Positions 13,601-27,360 of a stretch of DNA of 64,000 bases are shown piece by piece. Below the pieces are notes generated by a model, which saw only the letters and a program-made list of their open reading frames with translations, searched no databases and was not told the DNA's origin. The stretch's first letter is position 1. Every line of letters starts with the position of its first letter. Position numbers and translations under genes: made by a program. Source of the DNA: Todiramphus chloris collaris (Eukaryota > Chordata > Aves > Coraciiformes > Alcedinidae); assembly GCA_025345505.1 (NCBI GenBank), contig JANVCC010009967.1, positions 1,625,689-1,689,688 of the forward strand. Reading direction: 5' to 3'.

Positions 13601-16600
13601 TTCCCCCGGTTTCATTTAGATTTGGCAGTCTTCAACTGTTCTTCATGGCTAGTTGGTTGGCCAACTCACTATTCTTTCTATAGCCTTTGTTCTAGACAGA
13701 GATATCCTATCATTAATGATTAAATTCTATTTCTGATTAAAATAAATATATGTTGTTAAGCATGTTACTAGGTACAGAATTGCAAAAGCCAAACCAGGCT
13801 TTTCCTATGCTCACTTTTACTAACTTAAAATATACCAACAACCCTATCTTCTAATGTAGAAATAACTGTATCTTCCAAACTTGTAATCTTTTCTGGCGCA
13901 TTGATATCACTATTGGATTAATTCTTGCCTGATAACACAAAAGATTCTCAAAAAAACCTCAAGCAAATGATGGGAATGGTGTTCACTTAGAGTAAGCAAC
14001 TCTGGTAGGTCTAAACAGCCACAGAAATCCCATCCCAAGGAAATATAACATGTTTTTTCATGATGTGCTTGACTTGGACAAAACTGAAGATCTGATTTAC
14101 GACTGGGCCTCATCTTGGTGGAGGCTGAAGCGAACAGAGGAGATAATCCATCTGGGGACAGAATCTGATGATGCATCTGTGGTGTTAGCTCCTGCCTTCC
14201 ACTCTGCTGCTTTGCATGCCTTCATGGCAGATACCAAATTGCTGTACCCTCAGAGAGGAGCAGTGAGCTGAGAACTACAAATCCCTCAGGGCTCAACATA
14301 ACAAAATCGGTGCATTTCTGGCTGAAACTTTACAGATGGTCTTTAATCCTGGTAAAGGACAAACTGTCTTTACCTCCCTGTGTGGCTCTTGTGTAGTTAT
14401 TTAACTGCCCCTCCTAGGGTTGGGTGTGGATTCAGAATTTGATTTACAGCATTTCCATCAAAGAGCCACAAAGCGCGCAGGAAAGCATCCTATCCCAGTG
14501 CTGTTCAAAAGGCTGCCTTGCTCAGCGATCCCTTCCTAGAGCAGCTCTTGCCCCAGGTCAAGATGAAGAACTGGCGGTGGGAGATGCAGTCCCAAGAAGA
14601 GCAGGGAGCAGACATCTTGCATAGGCTGAATGGTTTGATGCCTGCCCACATCTGTTGCTCTTTTTCTGCGTTATCTCTACCCAGCCTGTTTCACAGCTTG
14701 TGACTTCTAAGCTTTCCATACACAAAACAAAATAATAACGGGAGGTTGTAGCAGACTGGACAAATCAATGCCATTAGTGTATACTTCTGTTAGTACCTCC
14801 AGTACTGTACTATTCCCAGTTGCTCTAATGTAACAAGGCGATTAATGCTAATTAGGTACAGCAGCTGTTGTTTCTGGGAAGAAGCTCTGTAGGTAAATTA
14901 GGGAAACATTTTATAAAAAAAAGGCTGTAACCCTTAAGCTAGGTCCCCAGGTTCCAGCTCTATTGACAGAACTGCACATTTCCATCCCAATAACTGTTTG
15001 CATGGCGACCTCAAGTGACATCATTACCTTAAGTGCATAAAGCCATTTTCCTCCCCTGGGAGCACCCATTTCCTTGAACACAGTCTGTACTTTGTTTGGG
15101 GGGGAGGGAATGAGTAATGTGGAAGCCAGAGCGCAGTGGCAATACCGCTCTGCTATTGATTTTCGTCATGAAGATAGAAGTGCAGCCTACCACTCAGAGG
15201 TCTCCTGGGGCTTGGGAGGAATTTATTTAAACATTATTTCATATGTTATTACTCTTCCCATTTGTAAGAGAAATTGCATACACAGATTTATTGTAGCATC
15301 CTTCCTGTAGGATATCTCCAGGCTTTTTTTAGAGGGGATGAGACAGTGAACAGCAACGTCATATTAAGGACACTGTCTGCATACAGAGCAGCAAAGATGA
15401 GGGCGGAAAAACAGTTGTGACAGGCATATTATTGCAGATTAGTTAGAGAAGAAATAGAGGGGAGGAAGGAAGAGATGCATGAGACGCTGTAGCTGACACA
15501 GGCTCAGGTAAACAGTAAAGCTATTAAGAGAAACAGGAACAGAACAATTCACTGGGGGTCAGCAGAGAGCTCTGGGCAGGAGGGAGTGGATAAATGACTG
15601 CGAGGGAGGGAAGGGAGGTACCAGTCAGCAAATCCCGGGAGCAAAGCGTGAGCGCATGAATATGAGCACGACGTGGCATGATGTTCACCAAATAACCCCA
15701 GTCTTTCTGTCACTGCAGTTTGCTTCATTTGTTATGCCACCTCACCAAGGCTTTACTGGCCTTCCCCAGCCCTCCACCTCTGTCATACACACAGCTCTCC
15801 TGTGGCACATTACTGGATACCCACGCAACTCGCAAGCTGATAGACACACACCCACTCACATCTTGTATTGCACACACCACTCTTGGCTAAATACACCTTC
15901 ATATAAAAAGCCACGAAGGAGGGGACTGTAAAGTAGCTGGATCATTTCACTGGGCATTATCTGGCTATCCCTTAGCTGCTCCAAATTTTAACAATAACTC
16001 AAGTCTGATAGTCTAGGAAAGAGAGCTAGTCTTGAAGATCTACTTCTACACGTTATTTTACTTTGTAATCAGAATGGGCCAAAGCAGCTGGAGTCTGGGG
16101 ATTTTGTGAAGCAGAAAACCAGAGCTGCAAATTACAGCTTCTCTTCTTCACCCTGACCCACCGTAATCTGTTATCTCAAATACAAGAAGCAGATTAGAAG
16201 GTTGTGAGGCAAAACAAATTGAGCACATTATTGAGATTCTCTGCTAGAAGGAACAAAAAATTCAGTAATTGAAGTAGTGATGAGAATAAAAACTACCTGG
16301 TCTAGCAAAGCCTAACCACAGCAGGCTGCATCACAGCAGTGGTAGGCTGGTGGTCTGTTCAGGGGTCTCATTACACAGTACATATTACTCTTATCACTGT
16401 TTTCTACAGAGTACATAGAGAGCTGGTTTAAAAGAGAGTGGTGTCTCAAAGGCGATTTGGACCTTGTCCTGACATTAAAAAGACTTAATACCAGCTGAGC
16501 TGACAAGGCTTCCTGCCCAGGTGTTGGCATCTTTGACATCAAAGCAGAAAGGGGCGACAGTACTATTTTCTGGGCCAGTGCAGCAGAATATTTCCTCAAT

Positions 16601-18711
16601 CCTGAATTACCCAGGTGTTACTGTTTCTGTAATTCCTTCTGATGTCTCCACAGGTGGATGAGTTTCTGTGTAACAGTTAAGGAAAGCAAGCAGAGCCCAG
16701 TGTAAAAAATGTGAACCATCTCTGGAACAGACTACAGCATCCACAGAGAGTATTAGCTGGTACATAATTTTAATGTGTTTGATTTATTACTGATGAGCCT
16801 TAAACTGTACCTGACAGTTAATTGAATTTGTTCTGACTATTCAGTGATGTGGGTTTCCACTTTGTCTTCTCTCTGCTGCACGCTCCATTCTTAACCAGGA
16901 AAGGTTACTGTCTGCTTGTTGAGCGTTGGGGATAAAATGCTCTGTCGGCACGTCAGGCTCTATTAAATAGCAATAACACACACTTCTCAAAGGGAAGGGA
17001 TGGGATAGGATAGGAAAGGAAGTTCACTGAGATTCTTCTTTTTTTAACTCCTGTCCTTATGCACAGAGGAAGCTCACAGAACCCTGAAAACTTTGTCTTG
17101 CTTCTTTGAGATTCTGATATATTTGAGATCCCCATAGCTCTTTGGAGACTGAGAGCTCAGAAAAACACATAGACCTTGGTGTACCACATCAGGAGAACAG
17201 AAGAAATGAGGATGTCATCAATATCATGTGTCCTTGTTAGGGGTTCTTGTTAGGTGAGGTTACCATCGTGGTCTTGAGTGCAGACTTCGTCTGAGCATGA
17301 ACAGAGAAACATCCAAGGAGCTCTTCTGTTCTGAACCCAGGGACAGTCTTATCCCCAAGAATAGCAGACAGCAGAGCCCCAATGTGCTAGGCCCAGCAAG
17401 TGATTCAGCTAAAGCACCACCTGCATGGCCAAACTCTTAATGTGGCAGTCAGGGAGATGTATCACATGAAATGGTGGAGAAGACAGAAGAAGCAGCAACA
17501 AACTAAGCACGATTTTTGCCCAGTTAAGCATCAGTGAGAATTCATCATGCTCATCAGTTTTTGTTCAGAGGTCTGTGGAGAAACAATTCCCAAAGGCAGG
17601 GAGCAAAACAGAAGAAACCATAGAGGTGGTTCTTCATAGAGGGAGGGCTGATTGAAGTAGGTCATGGAGCAGTATGGACCTGTGCTGGGCAAATGCAAAA
17701 GAGGCTGTTGCCTAGGTTAGCAGACTGGTAGAAACAACTCTACTGCAGCTTCAATTATTCTCATCTTGGGATCACAGATACTACCAGCCTATTACACCAA
17801 CCAATACAACTGCTTAATGGACAAGTCTTAGGAAAAGGAATTAAGCTGCAGTGGAGATGGTGGGACTGGTTGTGCAGAGAGACTTCTGGATCTTGAGAGT
17901 CCTGGCTGGGACTGAGAGCAAGCTTTGCCTGTTCCCTGACAGTTGCTTCACCCCTAGCAGTGATCTCTTCGGGAAGACCACAGCTTGTACCAGTCACAGC
18001 CTCTCTGCTCTGCTCTCTACAGAAAACCTTCTGGCACCTCTCCTTTTTTTTTGAACCTTGAGCTTTTGTCATAGCTCTTTCCTTGTTACGCATGGCATTC
18101 ATTCTCCATAAAGCAGGTCTCACAGAAGGAAAATAGCACCATTTTTATAGATACCACGTCTTTACCAAGATAACATTTTATTTGTGAAGTTGTAAAGTCA
18201 CAGCAGTAATTGGACAGTCTGATCACATTTCTCCAGTTGTTAAACACAACTGTCATTCACAAAGCTTTAATTACTACCTCAGTCATGACTGAATAGTTTC
18301 TGTTGAGGGTATGCATCATTCATGGAAATGAGACATTGCAGTCTGGTACTGTGCAAAATAGCTGTAGTCCCCTTTCTGAAACTTCTTCCAGAAGGAAAAC
18401 CAGGAATTGTTAATCAGATTTTAAAATATTTAAGTGTTCCCTAAACCCTCATATAAAATGCATGCCCATACACAACATTTGCATCTTTTCTTCAGGTCCA
18501 GTTACAAGGGGAGAGAAGGGGTAAAAAGTACATTTGTGTAAGATAGAGAAAATACATGAAGGCTAAGAATCACCTTCAGCTTCGGCTAGATAACCATTAT
18601 GGTCTGTTCATCTCTGCCACCAGCCTCAGCACAGTATGAGTAGTAGACTCCAGGTCTCTCTCCACTTGCAAACTGCTTCTCTCAGGCTTGCTCCCACTTT
18701 CCGTATCAGTG

Positions 18712-18780
18712 AGCAGGATGACAAGGGGGCTGGACTAGATGACCTTTGAAGGTAACTTCCAACCCAAACCATTCTATGAA
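18712..18780 (+). mobile_element. CR1 LINE 3' end fragment
   Basis: The segment carries the typical bird CR1 terminal wording: CTGGACTAGATGACCTTTGA, then a CTTCCAACCCAAACC stretch, ending ATTCTATGA. Only the last 70 or so bases are recognisable, as usual for 5'-truncated CR1 copies. It lies inside FAM219A intron 2. Confidence 0.85.
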
Positions 18781-20689
18781 ATCACCCATCCTCGCTTTTT
18801 AAGACTGCACAGCTGAGCAATTGCCTCTCACTGACTCCTGCCTTCCTCTTCATGTCCCTTCCACTTGGGAACTCATCCCAGATCTTTTTCTTTCCTTACC
18901 TCTGTGCCTTGTTTTTCCTTCACTGCTTACCTTGAGAAGAGCTTGAATTGATTCAGCCTGTGCCTTTGTGAATGAGGAACTGTTTCAATCCCTGTCTTGT
19001 AAAGTGCTACTGTTTATAGCATAGTAAAATTAATAAATAAAATAAAATACAGGATTTTAAGGCAATTTTTCTGTAAAACTAAAACCACCATGTTATGTCT
19101 GCTATAACTTTGATATTTTTTTCTGCCTTCTGCTCTAAATGCAAGACAACCCCCACTTTTTCCTAACAACTACATACCCTCTATTCCGCTCACTGCTATG
19201 AAATTGGTACAATGAAGTCAGCAGGTGTCGATGTCTTTTGGAGGAATGATGTAGTTCTGTGTAGCTCAGTAGTCTGAAGCTCATTAGCTTAAAAGTGCTT
19301 TCTGCCATGAGGAAATGGGAGAGCTGACTATGAAATGAAACCGTAATGGCTCCAGGTGTTTTGGAGCTGTGGGCTGCTGGTAGCCCCTTTGCTGCAGCAG
19401 AGCTCCCAAGTAACAGCAGCCTCTTCCTGACAGAAAACAGCCCCTCTCTGTCCCTGTCACTACACGGCCCAGACGTAAAAGCAGATTTTTAAAACAGAAA
19501 GATTTGCTATGATTTATTTTAAATACTCGTTGTAGGACTAGGAACTTGAGAGAAGAGATGACTAGAACAAGTGAGACCATTGTACTTCGTATAAGTTCAT
19601 CTGAGAAGCCATGTTTGGCATAGTGAACGACGCTGTGCTAAAAATATATCTTGAACGAGGCTAGCATATTTAATATTTAAAGTGATGCTGTCAGGCATGG
19701 GTAGTTTAAAGCCAGAATGGAGGCTGCTTTTAAAATAAGTATTTCCAGGTTTAGCTCACAATTTGTAAAAGAGAAAACAAGTATCTTGGGCTTAAACTCC
19801 CTAGAAAACCCTAGCACTTTTTTTTTTTTTTTTTTAAGTTCATTAAAAGACTATTGCTCCAAAAGTTCTCATAAATTCATGTCTAATTTAAAAAGTGCTT
19901 TTGGCTATAAAAGGTTTGGGAGGCTCAAGTGATGAAACAGCTGTGCCTTTTTTAGCTACAGAATTTCAACCAGAACATGGAAGACTCAAGTTCAAATCCT
20001 TTTTCTGCCTGAATGCATTAACTACTGGGCTGAAAGGTGACCTTATGCTGTCTCTCATCTGTGGGACAAGGGATGAAGCTAAATGTGAAAGAAAAACTTT
20101 GATATTATTTCTGTGCAGGCAGTTGTTATGGTTTTAGTTCCTCCAGGCTCACGTAGACAACACGCTTCTTTGTGTGTGGGGGGAGAGCTATGACACACCA
20201 CAATTCTTGAATTTGGCTTTGGGTCCTTTGGACAATCCTTTGGGTTTTGTTATCCTTCATTGAAGGGGAATGATCGGTAAAACAAAGAGATGATCTTAGC
20301 TCCTTTGTTGCCGGTGTTCTTTCTATCTGCAATTAAACATTCATGCATGAGTTTCCACCTCCTTAGAAAACAGTCATCACTGCATAGTTGCTTTGAGTCT
20401 CATTGGCTAGGTGAATTGAAGCATCTCCAGAGAGTCTACACAACATTCATCTGACATAGAACCAAACTGTAATCGCCTCTGCTTCATGGTAGGGCAGAAA
20501 GAGAAATGAAAAAGGGTGGGAGTAGAAGGGTAAAAGACAGTGCCATCTGTCTGCATTTATCTGGTTATGACCATCAGGTGGGAGCTGACCAGGATAATCT
20601 GGAGAATGGTAAGGGTGGAAAAGCTTCTTGTGAAACCCCCGCCCTGTGCTAGAGAGGAATGATATCAACATGTTGGCAGTAAATTGCCT

Positions 20690-20950
20690 GCAGAATCTAG
20701 TGTGTAATTCATTCCCAACCTGTTTCTTTCTTCACCTTAAGGAAATCCTTTTTCACCATGAGTGCAGTCAGACACTGGAAAGCTTCTCACAGGGAGATAA
20801 TGTCATTGCCATCCTTGAAGGCTTTGAAAACCTGACCGCATAAAGTTCTGAGTGGCCCAGTCTGATCCTGTAGCTGATCCTGTTTTGAGCAGGATGATGG
20901 GATGGAAGGCTCCTGAGGTGCCTTCTAACTTGAAGTATCCTGTGATCCTA
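20690..20950 (+). mobile_element. Old CR1 LINE 3' fragment
   Basis: Diverged CR1 hallmarks appear in order on the plus strand: ACTGGAAAGCTTCTCACAGG, a CCATCCTTGAAGG segment near 20812, GAGCAGGATGATGGGATGGA near 20887, and a TGTGATCCTATTC end. It is more decayed than the copies near exon 3 of FAM219A, so the left border is approximate. Confidence 0.6.
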
Positions 20951-21787
20951 TTCCTAGTTAGGATGCCTAGTTATCTTCTAGATGACATATATTTTCTTGT
21001 CAGTACTGAAAAAGCCTGTCCAAGTCCTATCTAGTTATTCTCTTGGGTTCCCAGCACACAGTAGGATTTGCCGAGGTGGACTTGGGTAATTTGTGTGCAG
21101 TCCTTTTCCATAAGTACAGGTATGCCAACAGATAAACAAGAGAAATCCAATTGCTACTTGATTTTCATTCCATTACAAATGTTCTTCTTTTTAAATTTTA
21201 ATTATTCCTCTCTGGTCTTTAACTCACCAAACCTCCTTGATTGTCCAGTGATTGAATTTAAGAACATATTAAAACTGATTTTCTCCTTTGCTTATATCTC
21301 TTAATGACTCCAGTTCACAGACAGGGAAATTTGTGTTTCCCGACTTGCATTTTTATCCATGGTTCTAAATGCTGAGTGATCTTTTAATACCAGCCAGCAG
21401 CTGATTTCTTGTACCCGCTGTGTCCTAGCAAACAAGGGCTTTCATGGAGGGTAGCAATGGAGTGCTACAAAGCAGAGACAAATTCAACGTGGTTGTCCGC
21501 ATGTTCTTGTGAGGTGTAGCACAAGTGACACTCAAGCAGCTGCTAAGGTGGCTGTACAATACCTCCATTTCCTCGACCAATTTGAGCTTTTCTTGGCATT
21601 GGCAACGTCTCAGTCAACCATTGGAAGAGGCACTTAAATCTTAGATAGGCAGAGGGATTTTATTTTTTGCAGCTGTAATTTGGATTTTTAAGGGGACTTT
21701 GCGGGAAAAGATCATGACCCAAAGGGTGGCTGTCACAAACAGATCCCTACCTCCTACATGCTACCAATAATTATAAGAAAGAACAGA

Positions 21788-21813
21788 AGAAAAAAAAAAA
21801 AAGAAAAAAAAAG
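21788..21813. repeat. A-rich simple repeat
   Basis: Two long A-runs are split by a single G. The sequence is intronic, with no accompanying element body recognised on either side, so it is not clearly a retroposon tail. Confidence 0.7.
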
Positions 21814-24043
21814 TAAATCATCTTATCCCATGTTTTTTTTCCCATTTGCATGACATGCTTTTTTTCTGTAGGTCAGGGGAATGGATTTTAAGCAGAAAAA
21901 AGTTAAAATCCATCCTGGAGAAGGAGGTCTACTGTTTTAATAACTTGAAAAACACTGTTTTGATCTTTTTGTGAGGACTTTAGGGCAGGAGTGGAGAAGG
22001 CAGTGGGCAGATGTTCAAGACTTAAAGGTGTGGAGATTGTGTTGGGAAGAAATGAATCCCAGTCTAGAGCAAACTGATGTGTTGCCTGTAGCCCAGAAGA
22101 AATAAATTCTCTTTCATGGACTTGGAATTTGGACAAAGGGTTGCTTATTAAAAGCTGATTGTTACATCTAACAAGATTACAGAACAATAGTAAAACTTTA
22201 CAAAGGCAGGATACAGCAAAAAGGCAACTTGTCAGACCTTGTAGACACACTCAATCCAGAGGTAGAATCACAGAGTTTTGAACAATTAAGCAGAGAATAC
22301 TTGAGGTTCTGAACATGAAGATTCATGAGTACATTTCTCTGCTCCTTCACCTCAACAAATTGTTTACTCTGGCTTCCTGAGTACTCATCATGTAGTCAGT
22401 GCTCAAGAGGGCCCTTAGCAGTGGTTAACAAACAGAACTGTTGGAAGGCTGAGTACTTTGAGCTGTGCTGGTGGAGCGAATGGGATAATGTGAGGTGGAA
22501 GGGAAGGGCAAGTAGTGTCATGTCATGAGCTGTAAACAGAAACCATTGTAAAACCTGTTCTTTGGGGCAGTCCTTCAGAGTCTTTGGCATGTGGTGCATC
22601 CCTGTGCCAGTCCAACTGTGTGACTTCAAGAGGTGGCCTTGGTTCTCAGAGGTTTCCAGAGGGAGAGTGCCCCCTGGGCACCATTTATTCAGGCACTGAA
22701 TTCTGCTTTGTTCCTTCATGAGTAGACTTTTGGCTTCACTTGGAAACTGCCATGTGTACCTGGTAAACACAAACTCTATCACGGTGATGCCTTGCCAGGT
22801 TGCCAGCGCCTTGCACTGTCATTGGTAGATGCTGACCTTTGTTGGCCTGTTGCAGATGATCACGTTATGGAGCCAGCAGTGAATCCTAAGTATGATTTTT
22901 CACAAAGTCAGTCAAAGTAAACAGAGTGCATTTAACACTGCAAGTAAGGGAAGAAAACCATACAGTCACTGTCCCAGGCACCAAGGCCTTTACAGTGAGC
23001 AAGATATGGTAGGTCTAACTGACAAATTTACCTCTCTTGTGTTACTGAAGTATGCGGTTGCAAACACGCTCACCAGCACAGAAACAGCACAGGCTCCTTG
23101 TTGGAGTCCTCGTTTATTCCAATCCACTGCTTTTAAGCATCAAATTGATGCAATTTACAGAAGAAAATACTTTCTGCCTCTGGTTTTTAATACCATCCTT
23201 TCCAGGGGGATGTGGAAGAGCAATGACTGTCTGTGCCTTTAACCCACCAGACACTGCTGCAGAGCTGACACAATCAGAGCTGCATTGACAGGTTTGTCAC
23301 AGCGTGGTCAGGAGAGGAGATGCAGCTTGCTTTCCCTTATATTTTACTAGACCCCAGAGACCTGTCTGGAAGAAGCCTTGTTTCTGTCATTGGAATGAGC
23401 TTATGTGACTTAAGGTGCCTGGGGAACAGATGCAGGGAATAGAAAAATGCCAGCTTGATGGGTTTTTCTGTCTCTGTGTTTTTTTATTCTTGTGAGCTCC
23501 AAAAGTCAGGACACAGCCTCTCAATCAGATGGCTTTGCTGGATTGTGCATTGGGTGACTGGAAAATGATGATTCTTCCTCTCTTTCACCCCATGTACACT
23601 CTGACCAAGGAGAAACTGTTGAAAACAGCTCAGCAGATCCCAGGGCTCCCTGATTTTGTCTTAAGTGCCATCCCTGGAAAAGACAAGGCCCTGACAGTCC
23701 CTGGGCTTCCTCTACACTTCTGCTGACCTGGAGAGAAGTTAAAGGTTTCTTATTCCCCAGAGCTTGGTATTGCCCTTCTGTTCACCTTGCAAGTGCAGCT
23801 GTTAGCATCCACAAAGGCCTGTTGAGAGCAGAGAGTATTTTCAGCCACCCTTTCATTCTCCTCACACCTTTTCCCAGTCCTTTTTGAGCGCTGCGTGTGC
23901 CAGCATCAGTGTGGTGGAAAGACTGTCAGGAAATCTGAGTGTTAAAGCTGTTTCTGTTTGGGTCTTGGCAAAAGCCAGGCTCTTTACAGCATCTTGTGTG
24001 TGAGAAAGAGATTCCAGACATGACAGAGTCACTGAACATGTAT

Positions 24044-24063
24044 GTGTGTGTGTGTGTGTGCGC
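24044..24063. repeat. TG microsatellite
   Basis: This is an uninterrupted run of about nine TG units passing into CGCGTGCAC. It lies in intron 2 of FAM219A and is likely length-polymorphic. Confidence 0.9.
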
Positions 24064-24799
24064 GTGCACACCACAGTTCTTTCATCCTCTCTGCACTTGC
24101 TTGAACTTCTTGCCTCAGGGGAACTAGTACCTCATTTCCTCTCCCTTTCTCCTGTAGATTCCCCAGCCCATGTGTCCAGAGACAGTGTCTGATGTTGCTT
24201 CACACTGAAATTGTCTTCCAGACAGATATTCCCATCACCCTTATTTTCTGTCCCCAGGGTAATTTGAGATACAGTATAACCTAAAGGTTGCTAATGCTTG
24301 CATGGAGAGAAATAATGAGGCAAAACAGATGACAGTTGATAGTACTAGCCCTGCACTCTGTTGGTTGGCAGTGGAAGTCTGTGTTCTTGATTCAAAACAG
24401 GTTATGAACAGGAAAATTAGTTTCTTTGGAAAAATACATAGGGGGAAAAAAAACCAAAACCAGACTGAGATTGTGCCTCTGCAAAGGCTCTCTGAAATCC
24501 CACCATGCATTAAGATAACAACCTCCTGGTCTTCGCATCTTTTGCACTAAACTGGAAGTCTGTATGGTTTTGTTCCTTGCACATCTTGCTGCCCACTCCA
24601 TCGGCAGATGTGCGGTACCCAGCCAGCATCTCCCCGCTGCCGTCTCCTCTCCCCTCACCTCTGCCTGTCCACGCAGCAGCACCACCTGGCTGAAGGGCAG
24701 GTAGGTCATTTCTTACAAAGTCTGTTAAACGGGGGTGGAATTAGGACAGGCTTGGGGAGGGAGGGGGTAAGAAAAAAAGCTGACCCTCCTCGCTCCACT

Positions 24800-24960
24800 T
24801 TATCATGATTAAATTCAGCACGCTTTTGCTGTGCTTAAATAATCTGTGTATGCAAGCTAAAGGCTGTTGTAAACATTAATCATGGAAAGATGATTCAACC
24901 TGAAGTTAGAACCAAGAGGAACTGTACATCACAGAAGCACCTTCCATTTTAGGTGCCTGT
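24800..24960. promoter_or_regulatory. Candidate conserved noncoding element
   Basis: This A+T-rich block is flanked by a perfect 9-bp inverted repeat, CATGATTAA at 24804-24812 and TTAATCATG at 24876-24884. Each arm is a homeodomain-like core. Between them is a looser inverted pair around CAGCAC and GCTGTGC. The texture is unlike the surrounding intron. This is a pattern-based suggestion only; no conservation data are available. Confidence 0.3.
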
Positions 24961-27177
24961 GCTCTTTATGCACAGTCTGTTTTCTGTCTTAATGTCCTCC
25001 GGAGAGGAGCTATATATCCTCTATACATGCTCACTAGTCTCTTAGTGCTCTGTGGCAATGTAATACATTGCTGAGACTCTGAGGCTGTTTCTCAACTATT
25101 CTCTCACCTCCACTTCCAGTCAGGCAGCCAAACAGGTAACTATACAACAATAATAAGCCTTATGTTTGTATGCAGTAGGTGATTTTAGCTTGCAGATGTG
25201 TATGTGCCAAGTGAAGCTGAACATGCTTGTGCTGTGGCCCGACACAAACCTGAGCCAGGCATGCAAGGAGCACAGAAATTATGATAATTCCTGTATTGCT
25301 TTTGCTTCTCCCTTTTCTCTTAGAAATGTTGTGGAAAATCCTTAGCTAACGGTCTTTTGATAAGCAGATCCAAACTGGGATTTTTCCTCCCTTTGTTTCA
25401 CACAACTGTCCATTTAGGAGGGAGGTAAAAATGTTGGTCTGCCAGAATTTCTGCCTCACTTGGTCATCTAGGAGAATGGGTCAGATAGTGGGGACTTGGC
25501 AGCTGCAGCACTGCCAGCAATCTCATTTAGTGCTGTGGTGTCCAGAGCCAGCAGCTGGAGGCAGAAACCATGGAGGAAACCTCCCCTGCCTTCTATTTCA
25601 GGGAGGTGGGCTCATTTGTCAATCAGTAGGATCTCACCAGACCTTTAGCTGGGTCAAGACAGAAAAGCCTGAGTCTTTGCAAGATTAGTCACATGTGGAT
25701 TGTGATGTGGGGTCTGGCTTGCAGAGTCTGGGTTATACCTTCCTCCCCTTCACCTAGATTCCCTTTTACTGTCCCACTCGAAAGCAGTGTTAAACGATGC
25801 TCAAGCCAGCAGCTCTTTAGTACTCATCCCCTCTCTTTTGGGGCTGCCTGTGGTCCATCAGTGAGCGGCACTGGGATGGTAGTGCCCTAGCGACAGCCCT
25901 GAGTGGGCACGCCAGCTCCTGACAGACGGTGTTAGCCAACGGCTTCTGAGCACTGCTGCCCCATGTGCTGTCCTGACAAAGGATAACAAAGATGTAAAAT
26001 GCAGCAGCATTAAAATACTAAACCATGTTTCACTGGTGTCAGACTTCTATGTTAAGAACTTTATAATCTTAATACAGAATTTTAATCATCTTTACCTATA
26101 CGTTACTGCTGTCTTCAGAGTGAGTCAGGCTTTCCTTGAGTCCCTTTGAGCTCTCCATGCCACCGGAACTACCACTCCTGTGACAGAGGCTTCATCTCAG
26201 CAGTGCACACATCTGATTTCCAGCTGCCCTGCTTCCCCTCCTGCAGCACTCAAAGCAGATGCAGCCGGCAATGTTGTTTTTCATCTTTTCTTTCAACACT
26301 CTTTCTCAGGGGTTTCAGCAGGGACCTAAGTTCTCTCTGAACAGTCCTGTTTCCCTCTGCCGTTCCAGGCATGGCTGCGTATTGTTACCAATACACAGAG
26401 AGGTGGAAGGAAAAGGCAGCTGCCAAACCTTCAGCCCTGCACCTGGAAGGAGAACAGGAGAACCTGGAAGGAACATGAAATAGCTGGTAATAGCCTCCTG
26501 CCATCCCCTCCACCATCCTCTACTGGCCAGCACTGGCAGATAGCAGCCCTGCCTGAGAAAGGAGACAAGTGATCCTTTGAGAATGGGGCAAGGTTTAGTC
26601 ATTTATTATAGTTTGGGTCTAACCCCTGAGCTCAGTTCTGTTTTGTCCACCCAAGCAGGATACGAGCATGAGGAAGAAGCTGCCTCTGCCTAGGCACCCT
26701 ACAAGGAACAGATTGCAGCACCCAGTGATCCCCATCCTTCAGAGCATGAGGAAAAAGGCAAAGCCAGTGACAAAGCCATGAGCTTTCTCTAACCTCTTTG
26801 CAAAGAGAAGGAGGAAAGGAGTTCCCACTCCTCCCTGGTGTGGGCCACCCACCCGAATCCAGATGAGAGCAGTGTGGATATCAAAATGACAAGGCTAGGA
26901 TCTTTGAAACTGTACTGGTAAGATCTGCAGCTGCCCCAGATAACCCTGCCTGCCGCTCTCTACACTGGAGCGACTTCAGAAGAGAGGAGTGGGAATCTTT
27001 GAGCTGCACTAGGTGTAACAACTGGGCTGTAATGCTAGGCTGTCCCCAAGGGCCACTGTGCCCCAGTGATCTGGCAGCAGCCCCAAGTGCCAACCAAACA
27101 GCTTTTTCAGGTATTTCCACAGCAGGGGTTCACGAGGGCTCACACAGAAATCCCCGACCCTACTCCAAGAGGAGATG

Positions 27178-27360
27178 TATTAAATTAGGGGTCACTATCC
27201 CTCTGAAATAGAATTCCTGCCAACCTAATTAATGAAAGCTTAATCGTCAGACTGGTAAATGATAAACTTATTAAATAACTAATTGAGCTCTAAGGCTGTC
27301 AAATTTCCAGACAGTGGCAATTTTGCTTAGGGAGACATCAGGTCAGTAATCTCATTATGG
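27178..27360. promoter_or_regulatory. Candidate conserved noncoding element, TAAT-rich
   Basis: About 180 bases hold at least six TAAT/ATTA cores, including CCTAATTAATGAAAGCTTAA near 27218, TTATTAAATAACTAATTGAG near 27269 and CATTATGGG near 27353. Clusters of homeodomain cores in an otherwise neutral intron are typical of developmental enhancers. There is no coding potential here. Inference only. Confidence 0.3.

Noticed and set aside
24001..24080. CRISPR-like or other prokaryotic repeat array
   Set aside because: It is a simple TG microsatellite. No spaced identical repeats occur anywhere in the window and the genome is clearly vertebrate.
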